Notes: generated by a model from the sequence alone, not told the origin. Positions 31,855-41,032 are shown, counted from the stretch's first letter. The stretch: 44,413 bases of DNA from Streptomyces mayonensis (GCF_018982965.1 NZ_JACBYP010000066.1:1-44413), one strand, 5' to 3'. Numbers and translations are program-made.

Positions 31855-33096
31855 ATGACGACGGATTGTCAAGGAGACCGACTGCTCGTGATCGCCGTTT
31901 CGGGTGTCGCCGGGAGCGGCAAGACCACCCTCGGCCGGGCCTTGGCCAAGGAGCTCCGGCTGCCGCTGCTCGATCTCGACACGCTGACCGTGCCCCTGCT
32001 CGACCAGCTGCACGGCACCCTCTTCGGCGATCACTGGCTGGCGCCGGCGCACGCGCCGGCCGTCCGCCCCGCTCGCTACTCGGTCCTGCGCGCCACCGCG
32101 TCGGAAGTCGTCGCGACGGCGGGTGGCGCGGTGCTCGTTGCCCCGTTCACGGCCGAACTCACCGGGGGCCGGGCCTGGACGGACCTCCTGGACGCGGTTG
32201 CTCCGGCGGAGCTGCGCATGGTCAACCTGCGTGGTTCCGCGAAGCTGTTCGCGCGGCGCCGGGCCGAGCGGTCCGAACCCCGTGACCAGCACCGCGCGGA
32301 CACTGGACCGGCCGCTTCGCCGGCCGTGCCGCATCTCTCGATCAATGCCCGGCTCACACCCGGCCAGCAGCGATTCCGAGTGCTGCGCGCCCTCGGCAGG
32401 CGCACTCCGTTGGACCTCGACTCCCCCGTTTTCGCTCGCTCCTTCGACGCCGTGCTCTTCGATCTGGACGGCGTCCTGGCCGACTCGACGGCGTCGGTGT
32501 TGCGCAGCTGGGACCAGTTCGCGGACGAAATGAGCCTTCCCGCGGCTGTGGTGGAGAGCAACCACGGCCGCCCGGCGCGACCGCTCGTGCAGCGACTTCT
32601 GCCGGCCGATCAGGTCGATGACGGGTTGCGTCGAATAGAGGACATCGAAGCCGCCGACGTCTTGAGCATCGAACCGGTCCCCGGGGCAGGGGATTTCATC
32701 TCCCGATTGCCCGATGGGCGCCGAGCCGTTGTCACCTCCGGAACTCGACGCATCGCCACGGCCCGGCTGGCCGCAGCGGGTATCGCCGCGCCGCCCGTCC
32801 TGGTCAGCGCTGACGACGTACGGTGCGGCAAGCCCGATCCTGAGCCCTATGTCTCCGCGGCGGCGCGGCTCGGCGTCGCTCCAGCCCGGTGCCTGGTCGT
32901 GGAGGACGCTCCGGCCGGAGTCGAGGCGGCCCGGGCGGCAGGATGCGGTGTCATCGGCGTGCTCGGCACTGTCGAACCAAGTGACTTGTCGGGCGCCGAC
33001 CTCCTCGTGGACGGCCTGGACCGGCTGCGGGTCGACCACACCCCAGCCGGACTGCGTCTCGCTGCGGTCGACCAGCCGGCGGCAGCGGGAGGCTGA
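31855..33096 (+). CDS. P-loop kinase fused to HAD phosphatase
   Basis: 413 residues. Residues 10-185 are a small P-loop kinase domain (GVAGSGKTT at 17-25) similar to gluconate/shikimate-type kinases, with LDLDTL after it. Residues 195-395 are a HAD hydrolase of the beta-phosphoglucomutase/sugar phosphatase group: DxD nucleophile D203/D205 in FDLDGVLADS, VVTSGTRR (motif II), CGKPDPEPY (motif III) and VVEDAPAGVEAA (motif IV). One protein could thus add and remove phosphate on related sugars, or move it. The ATG at 31855 fits the leaderless promoter. This domain pairing is uncommon to me. Confidence 0.85.
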   Translation: MTTDCQGDRLLVIAVSGVAGSGKTTLGRALAKELRLPLLDLDTLTVPLLDQLHGTLFGDHWLAPAHAPAVRPARYSVLRATASEVVATAGGAVLVAPFTAELTGGRAWTDLLDAVAPAELRMVNLRGSAKLFARRRAERSEPRDQHRADTGPAASPAVPHLSINARLTPGQQRFRVLRALGRRTPLDLDSPVFARSFDAVLFDLDGVLADSTASVLRSWDQFADEMSLPAAVVESNHGRPARPLVQRLLPADQVDDGLRRIEDIEAADVLSIEPVPGAGDFISRLPDGRRAVVTSGTRRIATARLAAAGIAAPPVLVSADDVRCGKPDPEPYVSAAARLGVAPARCLVVEDAPAGVEAARAAGCGVIGVLGTVEPSDLSGADLLVDGLDRLRVDHTPAGLRLAAVDQPAAAGG

Positions 33097-33348
33097 CCTC
33101 TCCCCACGTCCCCATCAGGGTCAGCCCGGCACCGGTCGGACCTGCCACACGGCAGGCGCGCCTCCACCCCGGTCGGAACACGGTCCGACCCGTGCGCGCA
33201 TGCTTCCGAGTCCGGGGGAAGCCCAAGCACGGAAGCCGGCCCGCAAGGGATTGCCCAGCCGAGTCACCGAAAACCTGCTCCGTCGGTCCCCGAGGTCCCC
33301 CGGTGCGCCGACTGTGGCCGCGGCGTGCACCGCCGTGGCCGGTATCAG

Positions 33349-34332
33349 TCAGTCCGGCGGGCGGCACTGGCCGCGCTCGACCAGTCGTACCGGCAGCACC
33401 GTCCGGCGGCGGAACCGGCGCTTCGGGTGGGCGAGCCGGTCGAACACCCGGCGTGCGGCGTGCTCACCGAGCAGCGTCGGGTCCTGGTCGATCACCGTCA
33501 TCGCCGGCGTGATCATGTCTGCCATCGGGAAATCACCGAATCCGACTACGGCGAACCGCTGATCCCGCAGGGCGGGGACCAGCGCCATACTGCTGCGCGC
33601 GTTCGAGGACACGACCGCCGTCGGCGGTTCATCGAGCGCGGCAAGCCCGGCGACGATGTCGGCCGAACTGTCCCGGTCCAGGGCGCCGAATACGACGTAG
33701 CCCTCCCGTTCGGGCAGACCGCGGTCGCTCAGCGTCCCGCGGTAGCCGAGTAGGCGGTTGCGGCTGGTCGGCACGTCCGGGCGATCACCGATGAACGCGA
33801 TCCTGCTGTGCCCGTGATCGATCAGGTACTCCACTGCCAGCCGCGTGCCGCCCTCGTCGTCCTCCAGGAAGGAGTCGGCCCTCACTCCTGTCGGGCCCCG
33901 GTCGACGAACACGATCGGCAGACGGTCGCACCAGCGCTTGAGGTACGAGTTGTCGGTGGACACCGGCGCGATGACCAGCCCGCTGAGCGACTGGCCCAGC
34001 AGACGGTCGACGACCTCGCGCTCGCGCTGGACGTTGTCACCCACACTGGTCACAACGGTGGACATGCCGTTCTCGATCGCCACCTGGTTCACCGACTCGG
34101 CGACCGCCGCGAAGAACGGGTCGAGCAGGTCGGGCACCACGACCCCGACCACCGGTGCGCGCCCCTTGCGGAAAGTAGTCGGAACCGAGTTCGGCACGTA
34201 GTTGAGCTCACGCAGTGCCGCCTCGACCCGGATCCGCGTCTCGGGGAGAACGTGCACGTCGTCGTTGAACACACGCGACACCGTCTTGGCGCTGACTCCG
34301 GCGCGGGCGGCGACATCTCGCATGGTGGTCAT
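33349..34332 (-). CDS. LacI-family transcriptional regulator
   Basis: 327 residues. The N-terminal helix-turn-helix is MRDVAARAGVSAKTVSRVFN with the following hinge LRELNYVPN; the rest is a periplasmic-binding-protein-like effector domain (VVGVVVPDLLDPFF, GLVIAPVS, FIGDRPDVP, AVVGFGDFPMADMITPAMTVI). It most likely represses the sugar porter, kinase-aldolase and kinase-phosphatase genes and itself, since one palindromic motif lies at all their promoters. ATG at 34332; a second ATG (34323) is also possible. It converges with the fusion gene; the 252-bp gap between them shows no gene. Confidence 0.93.
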   Translation of the reverse strand: MTTMRDVAARAGVSAKTVSRVFNDDVHVLPETRIRVEAALRELNYVPNSVPTTFRKGRAPVVGVVVPDLLDPFFAAVAESVNQVAIENGMSTVVTSVGDNVQREREVVDRLLGQSLSGLVIAPVSTDNSYLKRWCDRLPIVFVDRGPTGVRADSFLEDDEGGTRLAVEYLIDHGHSRIAFIGDRPDVPTSRNRLLGYRGTLSDRGLPEREGYVVFGALDRDSSADIVAGLAALDEPPTAVVSSNARSSMALVPALRDQRFAVVGFGDFPMADMITPAMTVIDQDPTLLGEHAARRVFDRLAHPKRRFRRRTVLPVRLVERGQCRPPD

Positions 34333-34408
34333 GGATGCTGGCGGGCCTTCCAAAGAGAGAGACGGCGACTGATACGACAACCGGGACGCATGGTCCGGCA
34401 AGGGTGCC

Positions 34409-34564
34409 TCATCGGGCAGCATTGCCACCGTCCGCCGTGCAGCCCGAGCACCTCCCACCGTTGCTGCCGAAGCTGTCGCCGGCCGACAGGACGATCGAGC
34501 CCGTGATGTGCTTGAGGACGACGCAGCGGCCGAACGGCGCACCGGCCCGGATCCACCTGATCAC
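34409..34564 (-). CDS. Small Cys-containing ORF in the lacI leader
   Basis: 51 residues, GTG start, with GGAGGAG just upstream at short spacing. It contains FGRCVVLK and ends GGRCSGCTADGG, with three cysteines. It lies between the putative lacI promoter and lacI, on the same strand. No homologue is recognised. It could be a leader peptide affecting lacI translation, a small protein, or chance; codon use alone does not decide. Confidence 0.3.
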   Translation of the reverse strand: MIRWIRAGAPFGRCVVLKHITGSIVLSAGDSFGSNGGRCSGCTADGGNAAR

Positions 34565-34640
34565 GGCTCCTCCACGCACTTTGTCCTCCGGCGAGCACGG
34601 TAGGGCCTGCCGGGACCATGAGGGTCAGCGGCCCGGCGCT

Positions 34641-34690
34641 ACTGTAGACGTCGGGAACCGGCAAGTCCAACAAACATGACATCGGTGACA
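34641..34690 (-). promoter_or_regulatory. lacI promoter with upstream operator E
   Basis: On the minus strand, -35 TTGGAC (34670-34665) and -10 TACAGT (34646-34641) are 18 bp apart. Operator E, TGACATCGGTGACA as read on the plus strand (34677-34690), lies just upstream of the -35 box. This suggests autoregulation. The leader to lacI would be about 300 nt and holds the 51-residue ORF. Confidence 0.45.
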
Positions 34691-34943
34691 CCCTTGGACC
34701 TCGCGCCGCTTGGTCACGGCTGGCGCAGGAGAAGAAGCAGCGGATCCCGGCGGCGGGTCCGGCCTGATCGTAGGTCGGTCAGAAGTCCGTGTCGCCGCGA
34801 CCTCCGGCACACAGGCCTGACCCGTCCGTCGACGCAGGCGTCCGGACCTCGGATCAAGAACTGCCCCACAAGTAGCCCCAAGCCTGCTCGAGGGCGAGTT
34901 CTGAGGACCTTCCGAAGCCTCCTGACCCGCGGATCCCGCAAGC

Positions 34944-34983
34944 CGGGACGACAGGGTCCCGAGCTTCGACTTCTTGACCCTCA
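34944..34983 (-). other. tRNA-Pro 3'-end remnant (possible old attachment site)
   Basis: CGGGACGACAGG (34944-34955) is identical to the tRNA-Pro 3' end at 36618-36629, and the next 28 bases continue the match ungapped to give 30 of 40 identical. Orientation is the same. The T-loop is destroyed, so it is not a working tRNA. Integrated elements often duplicate the tRNA 3' end, so this may be the far attachment site of a decayed insert. Confidence 0.45.
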
Positions 34984-35010
34984 AGAGCAAGCTTGACCCT
35001 CAAGGGCAAG
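34973..35010. repeat. 19-bp tandem repeat
   Basis: CTTGACCCTCAAGAGCAAG is followed at once by a copy with one base changed. Each unit is an imperfect hairpin (CTTG/CAAG arms). It overlaps the end of the tRNA-like remnant. The 473-bp gap 34691-35163 otherwise has no gene that I can support. Confidence 0.75.
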
Positions 35011-35163
35011 GAAGACCCTGCAAACCACTGGAAACCACAGTGCACCCACGTGCGGCACCAGGCATGCCGTGCACACCGTGTGATACCCAAATGGCCACCG
35101 GAATCAGGGCTTCGGCACTCCAGCCGTAGATCGTGATCTCCATGTGGTGACTGCTGTCCTGCG

Positions 35164-35667
35164 TCACCAGCGGGCGATGAGCGTCTCCTTTGCGTCCCGG
35201 TCGCGGTACAGCCAGCTGGTCCCCGGCGCTATGGCTCCGGTCAGGTAGCCGACGATGGGCTCCCGCTGTGTCGCGCTGTCCAGTTCACCAAGCAGTATCA
35301 GGGCGTCGGGCAGGGCGCAGAACTCGGCTTGTTCGATGTCGTCGTCCTGCGGTGTGAACTCCCCTGCCCACTCGTCGATCTCGAAGGCAGTGGCCAAGGC
35401 CGAGGGGTGTTGCTCGGAGTCGATGTTCATGAACAATGCGGACCGCACCGGGTCGCCGACCAGCAGCCCGGTCTCTTCTCGCAGCTCACGCCGGAGAGCC
35501 TCGTGCAGGAGCTCGCCGTCCTCGCCCCCGCCACCGGGCGGCGACCAAAGCATCTCGCCGTCGGTGCCGAGACTCTCTCGCACGAGCAGGATCTCGTCGT
35601 CTCGACGGATGATGCCGATGCCCAGCTGCACCCGAGGCCCGGGAGCCTTCGCATTCGCAACTGCCAT
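35164..35667 (-). CDS. Nudix hydrolase
   Basis: 167 residues with an intact Nudix box: Gly-rich start, Glu, then RELREETGL, all catalytic residues present. GIGIIRRDDEILLVRE precedes it and MLWSPPGG gives the substrate-side loop. It would hydrolyse a nucleoside-diphosphate-linked compound. It stands alone between degraded sequence on both sides and may be cargo of an old insert. Its codon third positions appear less strictly G/C than those of the core genes. Confidence 0.9.
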   Translation of the reverse strand: MAVANAKAPGPRVQLGIGIIRRDDEILLVRESLGTDGEMLWSPPGGGGEDGELLHEALRRELREETGLLVGDPVRSALFMNIDSEQHPSALATAFEIDEWAGEFTPQDDDIEQAEFCALPDALILLGELDSATQREPIVGYLTGAIAPGTSWLYRDRDAKETLIARW

Positions 35668-35773
35668 GCCGCAAACCGTACGTGACGGCCGAATCGCCAG
35701 TGAGCTGGGCCGCCGCAGAGAGAGGCGCGACCACCGTTGATCACCGTCTGCTGCGCGGACTGACGAAGAGACG

Positions 35774-35977
35774 GTGGCCGAAGGTCACAGCACAGACCGC
35801 GGTCGGTGGCGGGCGGCCTTCGAGGTCACCATGGGCCGGATTGCGAGCCGGTTTGCCCGGGGCGAGCCCCGGCTGCGAGCCGGACGGTTGGTTCTGGGTC
35901 TGCTGTCGGATTTGCCGCGCAAGACCTGCTGGACGATCACGCAATGGGCTCGGCCGGGCTCGGGACGGGTTCCGTAG
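35774..35977 (+). pseudogene. IS701-type transposase N-terminal fragment
   Basis: About 60 residues resemble the N-terminus of IS701-family transposases: RIASRFARGEPRLRAGRL, then LGLLSDLPRKTCWTI, in line with the usual GRFxRxEPRxR...GLL...RKNxWxL pattern. The frame then stops, and no DDE catalytic region follows in any frame. The start codon is nominal. It is a dead remnant. Confidence 0.6.
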
Positions 35978-36564
35978 AACGAGGAGGCGCCTGCGGACGC
36001 GGGGGCGCCCACATCATCAACCGTCCTGATCATCCACCGCAGACACGTCGGACGGGTGCACGTCGATTATCGGCTCGCCGTGACGGTTGCCGCGACCACT
36101 CAGAACCGATCCGCTGAGATCAGCGGACTCCTCAGCCACCTCGCAGAACAGGCAGCGCCGAGTCCGTCGCCCGGCCCATCAGCCGGCAGCAGGCCGACAC
36201 GGCCGTACGACTCCTCAACCAGACACTGTCCAGACTGCGCAGACTGCCGGAACTGCTGGAGGAGATGACGGAGCCCACCTGAGTTTGTTCCGCTTGCCAG
36301 ACAGCGTGGTGGTCAGGCCGCCGGATGCTACGCCAGCACCGCCCGCTCAGCTCCGCGAAAGGCCTCACTGCTCGGGCATTCGAAGTCCCGCCCCGCCCTG
36401 ATCAACGAACTGAGGGGTGTGTCCCGTCCACGACGACCCGTCATCGTGATGATCTGGCCACCACGCTCGAGGCAGGCGACGCGTAGGCGTGCCAACTCTC
36501 ATCGTTCCTGGCGCCGTGGCGAACTGGGCGTTCCGCGTGCATCACCACAAGCACCGCATCGGAA
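35978..36564. other. Decayed non-coding stretch left of tRNA-Pro
   Basis: No intact gene is seen. Short open fragments exist in several frames, one at about 36123-36282 ending in a helical LNQTLSRLRRLPELLEEM, cut off by a stop upstream. Codon bias is poor. With the transposase fragment and tRNA-end copy, it reads as old mobile-element debris. Confidence 0.5.
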
Positions 36565-36595
36565 GGGCCGTTTCAGATATCCTCTGAAACGGCCC
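36565..36595 (-). terminator. Hairpin terminator of tRNA-Pro
   Basis: GGGCCGTTTCAGA (36565-36577), a 5-nt loop, then its perfect complement (36583-36595). It lies 21 nt past the tRNA 3' end on the minus strand. The stem is 13 bp with no mismatch; no long U tract follows, as is usual in Streptomyces. Confidence 0.75.
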
Positions 36596-36616
36596 CTGAC
36601 CTGCGACTTCGTAAAG

Positions 36617-36690
<74 letters not shown>

Positions 36691-36822
36691 TTGCCCGTTT
36701 GACCTGGGGTTTCCCCCGGTTGAACGCGCAGGAAAACCATACCGCACTCGGGCCAGTGATCGCGCACCGCTTTCCGGGCGGGGCTCGGCCGGTACCGGTC
36801 GGCCGGTGCCCTTCGGCCGGTG

Positions 36823-38265
36823 TCAGCGCTCGCGCGTGCGGGACGGCTCCGGCGCGGCCGCGGGCCGGGCGGGGCCTGCCGTGTCTGCCGTGTCTGCCGC
36901 AGCCGACGTCTCCGTTCCCGGCACCGTCCGTGCCGTCGTCGCAGTCCCCGCCGTCGGTGCCGCTCCCGGGTCGACCCGGACCAGTCCGCGCACCGCGGGT
37001 ATCAGGAGCAGGGCCGCGCACACGGCGAAGCTGGTCGCACCGGCGACGAGCAGGACGTGGTCGGCGCCGAGGGCCGCGGCGGCGGGTCCGGCGAGGGCCT
37101 GGCCCACGGGCATCATCGCTAGGGAGCCCGCCACGTCGTAGGCGTGGATGCGGTTGAGGACGTCGGGCGGAACCTGGGTCTGAACGCTGGTGGCCCACAT
37201 CACGCCCCAGAAGGACATCCCGGCCCCGGCGACGGCGGCCCCGGCCGCCATGGCGGGCACGTCGAGCCCGGCTCCGACGCTCGCCGGGAAGGCGGCGAAG
37301 CCGACGAGGGCGATCGCACCGGCGCGGAGCATCCGGCGCGGCCGCAGCCGCAGCGCGAGGAGGCCTCCGACGACGGTGCCGGCGCCCAGGGCGGAGTTGA
37401 CCAGGCCGTAGGCGCGGGCGCCGTGCTCCTGCACCACCTCGGCGGCCACCAGCGGAACGGTCGGCCCCCAGACGGCGATCATGTACACGCACCAGACGGC
37501 GATGACACTCCACAGCCACCGCCTCGCGCGGAACTCCCGCCACCCCTGGACCAGGTCGGCCCGGAAGGCCCGGCCCCCGCGGCCGGAGACCGCCCGGCTG
37601 CCCGGCACGGGCGGGGGCAGCCGGAGCAGCAGCAGGCACAGGGCGCTGATCGCGTAGGTGGTGGCGTGGGCGGCGAAGACCCCGCCGGGCGAGGCGAAGC
37701 CCACCAGGAGACCGGCGACTGCGGGACCGGCGAGCTGGGCGGCGGACTCGGCGACGCGTATCGCGCCGTTGGCGCCCTGGACGTCGGAGGCGAGCCGGGG
37801 CACGGTGCTGGCGACGCCGGGCTGGAAGACGGCGCCCGCGACGCCGTTGACGAACCCGATGGCGCAGATCTGCCAGAGCACGACGTGACCGGAGAAGAAC
37901 AGCCCGGCGGCCAGGGCCTGGGTGCCGAGCCGCGCCAGGTCGGCGCCGATCATCAGCCTGCGGGTGCTGAAGCGGTCGGCGAGGACTCCCCCGAAGACGA
38001 CCAGGCCGGCGAAGGCGGCGGCCGTGGCGGCCATGGCGAGGCCGACCGCGCCCGCTCCGTACCCGTGCTGGAGCAGTCCTGCGGCGAGGGCGACGGGGAG
38101 CATCGTGTCGCCCAGCCGGGCCACGGCACGGGCGGTGAAGAACAGCCCGAAGTCCCGCGACCACACGGTCCGTCCGGCCCTCGCCTTCGCCCGCGTGGGC
38201 CGCGCCCCTGTCCCGCCCATCCCGTGCTCCCCCTCCCCGGCCGCCCCGGCCTCCCCGCCGGTCAT
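36823..38265 (-). CDS. MFS exporter (EntS/MFS_3-like)
   Basis: About 480 residues with 10-12 hydrophobic helices. WSRDFGLFFTARAVARLGDTMLPVALA at TM1 and VLADRFSTRRLMIGADLAR (motif A region) are typical of the MFS_3 group, which includes enterobactin and macrolide exporters. The C-terminal 45 residues are a polar Ala/Thr/Pro-rich tail. The ATG at 38265 and a later ATG at 38220, the latter with a GGGGAGGGGGAG site, are both possible starts. Substrate unknown. It lies 132 bp from tRNA-Pro. Confidence 0.88.
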   Translation of the reverse strand: MTGGEAGAAGEGEHGMGGTGARPTRAKARAGRTVWSRDFGLFFTARAVARLGDTMLPVALAAGLLQHGYGAGAVGLAMAATAAAFAGLVVFGGVLADRFSTRRLMIGADLARLGTQALAAGLFFSGHVVLWQICAIGFVNGVAGAVFQPGVASTVPRLASDVQGANGAIRVAESAAQLAGPAVAGLLVGFASPGGVFAAHATTYAISALCLLLLRLPPPVPGSRAVSGRGGRAFRADLVQGWREFRARRWLWSVIAVWCVYMIAVWGPTVPLVAAEVVQEHGARAYGLVNSALGAGTVVGGLLALRLRPRRMLRAGAIALVGFAAFPASVGAGLDVPAMAAGAAVAGAGMSFWGVMWATSVQTQVPPDVLNRIHAYDVAGSLAMMPVGQALAGPAAAALGADHVLLVAGATSFAVCAALLLIPAVRGLVRVDPGAAPTAGTATTARTVPGTETSAAADTADTAGPARPAAAPEPSRTRER

Positions 38266-38433
38266 GCTCACCCGTTCCCCGGGCCCGCTCCCCCGGCCTC
38301 CCCGGCGCGCCCGCAGCGTGCTCTGCCGCCCCGTGCCGCACCATACGTCCGACAGCGGGGCTCTCTCCGGGTCCCGGCCGTCACGCACGTCTTCGGATCA
38401 TGCCACGCGGCACTGACAGCGCCCGAGGGGTTT

Positions 38434-38793
38434 TCACCCCCCGGCGGGCAGCCCCAGCCGGGGGTGTGCCTCCAGCAGCCGGGCCGGGGCCGCCTGCCGC
38501 CAGGAGTCGGCGAGGATGTCGCGCAGTTCCTCCTCGCCCTCCAGGGCGGCGAGCCGGGCCCGCACCCAGGCGAACTGGGCCTCGTGCCCGGCGATCCAGA
38601 ACTTCTCCGGTTCGGCCAGCACCAGTTCGTCGCGCTCCTCCTTCGGGCAGCGCACCGCGAGGGAGGTCTCGTCCTCGGGCAGGGTGGCGAACATCTTGCC
38701 CGCGACCCGGAACGTGGGCATGCTCCAGGCGGTCTTCTCCGCCGTCTCCGGCAGGGACAGGGCGATACGGCGTACGTCTTCTGCGTCCGGCAT
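38434..38793 (-). CDS. MmcQ/YjbR-family protein
   Basis: About 119 residues. DVRRIALSLPETAEKTAWSMPTFRVAGKMFATL, then a HEAQFAWVRARL helix and DSWRQAAP, match the YjbR/MmcQ double-wing DNA-binding-like family, whose role is unknown. The ATG at 38793 begins MPDAEDVRR, the usual N-terminus; an in-frame GTG at 38817 is upstream. It stands 96 bp after the LysR gene on the same strand. Confidence 0.87.
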   Translation of the reverse strand: MPDAEDVRRIALSLPETAEKTAWSMPTFRVAGKMFATLPEDETSLAVRCPKEERDELVLAEPEKFWIAGHEAQFAWVRARLAALEGEEELRDILADSWRQAAPARLLEAHPRLGLPAGG

Positions 38794-38889
38794 GTCAGGC
38801 ACGGTAGCCGCAGCCACTGACAGTCACCCGGCGGCCGGGGGCGCACCGGGATGCCTGCAGGGCAGCGGGACGCCCCCGGCCGCCGGGCC

Positions 38890-39792
38890 TCACGCGCGGG
38901 CCGCCTCGCCGAGTGCGTCGAGGACCGGGCGGATCAGCGGGTGCGCCTCGGCCCCGCGGCGCACGGCGGCGAACACGCGGCGGGTGGGGGCCACTCCGTC
39001 GACCGGGCGGACCACCACACCGGTGAGGTCGGTGCCGTGCAGCGCCGAGCGCGGGACGAGCGCCACGCCGGCGTCGGCAGCGGCGAGCGAGACCACCGCG
39101 CGGAAGTCGTCCGAGGAGTGCTCCAGGCGGGGCTGGAACCCGGCGCTCTCGCAGGCCAGCACGACCACGTCGTGGCACGGGTTGCCGGGGTAGGGCCCGA
39201 TCCAGGGGTCCTTGGCCAGTTCCGCGAGCGGCACCTCGTCGGCGTCGGCGAGGCGGTGGGCGACCGGGACGACGGCGTCGAAGGGCTCGGCGTACAGCGG
39301 GAGGTGGGTCAGGCGGGGGTCGTCGGCGGGCGGCGCGCCGCGGTACTCGACGGCCACGGCGACGTCGACCTGCCGGTCGAGGAGCATGGGGAGGCTGGCG
39401 TCGCCCTCGGCGTCGCGGACGCGCAGGCGGATGCCGGGGGCCGCGAGGGCCAGCCGGGACAGGGCGGGCGCCACCACCAGGTTGATGCCGGTCGCGAAGG
39501 AGGCGACCGTGACCGTGCCGGCCTCGCCCGAGTCGTACGCGGCCAGTTCGGCCTCGGCCCGCTCCAGCTGGGCCAGGACGGCGTGGGTGTGGCTGAGCAG
39601 GATCTCGCCGGCCGGGGTCAGCCGTACGCCCTTGGCGCCGCGCTCGACCAGGCGGTGGCCGGTCTCCTGTTCCAGGGCGGCGAGCTGCTGGGAGACCGCC
39701 GAGGGGGTGAGGTACAGCGCGGCGGCAGCGGCCGTCACGGTGCGGTGGTCCGCCACCGCCCGGAGGATGTGCAGCCGCCGCGCTTCGATCAC
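38890..39792 (-). CDS. LysR-family transcriptional regulator
   Basis: 300 residues. The helix-turn-helix is TVTAAAAALYLTPSAVSQQLAALEQETG, and the remainder is a LysR substrate-binding domain (GTVTVASFATGINLVVAPAL, DVAVAVEYRG). GTG start. It lies 31 bp downstream of kbl on the same strand, so it may be in the tdh-kbl transcript and control threonine degradation. LysR genes usually diverge from their targets, so its target here is open. Confidence 0.92.
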   Translation of the reverse strand: MIEARRLHILRAVADHRTVTAAAAALYLTPSAVSQQLAALEQETGHRLVERGAKGVRLTPAGEILLSHTHAVLAQLERAEAELAAYDSGEAGTVTVASFATGINLVVAPALSRLALAAPGIRLRVRDAEGDASLPMLLDRQVDVAVAVEYRGAPPADDPRLTHLPLYAEPFDAVVPVAHRLADADEVPLAELAKDPWIGPYPGNPCHDVVVLACESAGFQPRLEHSSDDFRAVVSLAAADAGVALVPRSALHGTDLTGVVVRPVDGVAPTRRVFAAVRRGAEAHPLIRPVLDALGEAARA

Positions 39793-39823
39793 GAGTCCGA
39801 TTCTCTCAGGTCGGCGGGGTCGC

Positions 39824-41017
39824 TCAGGCGGCGAGCTGCGCCCGCGCCGCCACGAAGGCGTCCACCGCGCGGTGCACGTCGTCGGTGGAGTGGGCGGCGG
39901 ACAGCTGCACGCGGATGCGGGCCCGGTCCTGCGGGACGACCGGGTAGGAGAAGCCGATCACGTACACGCCGCGCTCCAGGAGCAGCTCCGCCATGCGGCC
40001 CGCCTCCGACGCGTCACCGATCATGACGGGCGCGATGGGGTGGTCGCCGGGGAGGATGTCGAAGCCCTCCTCGGTCATCCGGCGCCGGAACAGGGCGGTG
40101 TTCTCGGCGAGCCGCACGCGCAGGTCGTCGGCCGACTCCAGCAGGTCGAGCACCTTGAGCGAGGCGGCGGCGATCACCGGGGCGAGCGTGTTGGAGAAGA
40201 GGTAGGGCCGGGAGCGCTGCCGGAGCAGCGCGACGATCTCCGCGCGGGCGGCGACGTAGCCGCCGGAGGCACCGCCGAGCGCCTTGCCGAGGGTGCCGGT
40301 GACGATGTCGACGCGGTCCATGACGCCGTGCAGCTCGGGGGTGCCGCGTCCGCCGGGGCCGACGAAGCCGACGGCGTGCGAGTCGTCGACCATGACCATG
40401 GCGCCGTAGCGGTCGGCGAGGTCGCAGATGTCGGCGAGCGGGGCGACGTAGCCGTCCATGGAGAAGACGCCGTCGGTGACGATCAGCTTGCGGCGGGCGT
40501 CGCCGGCCGCCTTCAGCTGCGCCTCCAGGTCGGCCGTGTCGCGGTTGGCGTACCGCAGCCGCCTGGCCTTGGAGAGCCGGATGCCGTCGATGATCGAGGC
40601 GTGGTTGAGGGCGTCGGAGATCACCGCGTCCTCGGGGCCGAGGAGGGTCTCGAAGACGCCGCCGTTGGCGTCGAAGCAGGAGGAGTAGAGGATCGTGTCC
40701 TCCTGGCCGAGGAACGACGAGAGCCGGGCCTCCAGCTCCTTGTGCACCTCCTGCGTGCCGCAGATGAAGCGGACGGAGGCCATGCCGTAGCCCCAGCGGT
40801 CCAGCGCCTCGTGGGCGGCGGCGAGGACGCCCGGGTGGTCGGCGAGGCCGAGGTAGTTGTTGGCGCAGAAGTTGAGGACCTCGCCGGGGCGGCCGCCGGC
40901 GGTGACGGCGACGGTCGCGGACTGCGGGGTGCCGATCACGCGCTCGGGCTTGTGCAGGCCGGCGGCGCGGATCTCGTCGAGGGTGGCGCGCAGGTCGTCG
41001 CGCACGGAGTCGAACAT
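39824..41017 (-). CDS. kbl: Glycine C-acetyltransferase (2-amino-3-ketobutyrate CoA ligase)
   Basis: 397 residues, the usual length. PLP-dependent: K245 in TGTLGKALGG forms the internal aldimine, DDSHAVGFVG holds the cofactor-site Asp, and FCANNYLGLADHP and DALNHASIIDGIRLS are family signatures. It converts 2-amino-3-ketobutyrate plus CoA to glycine plus acetyl-CoA, completing threonine breakdown begun by Tdh. The ATG follows AGGAG. The upstream tdh gene is separated by a repeat-filled 115-bp spacer. Confidence 0.96.
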   Translation of the reverse strand: MFDSVRDDLRATLDEIRAAGLHKPERVIGTPQSATVAVTAGGRPGEVLNFCANNYLGLADHPGVLAAAHEALDRWGYGMASVRFICGTQEVHKELEARLSSFLGQEDTILYSSCFDANGGVFETLLGPEDAVISDALNHASIIDGIRLSKARRLRYANRDTADLEAQLKAAGDARRKLIVTDGVFSMDGYVAPLADICDLADRYGAMVMVDDSHAVGFVGPGGRGTPELHGVMDRVDIVTGTLGKALGGASGGYVAARAEIVALLRQRSRPYLFSNTLAPVIAAASLKVLDLLESADDLRVRLAENTALFRRRMTEEGFDILPGDHPIAPVMIGDASEAGRMAELLLERGVYVIGFSYPVVPQDRARIRVQLSAAHSTDDVHRAVDAFVAARAQLAA

Positions 41018-41032
41018 CTCAGGAGCTCCTGG

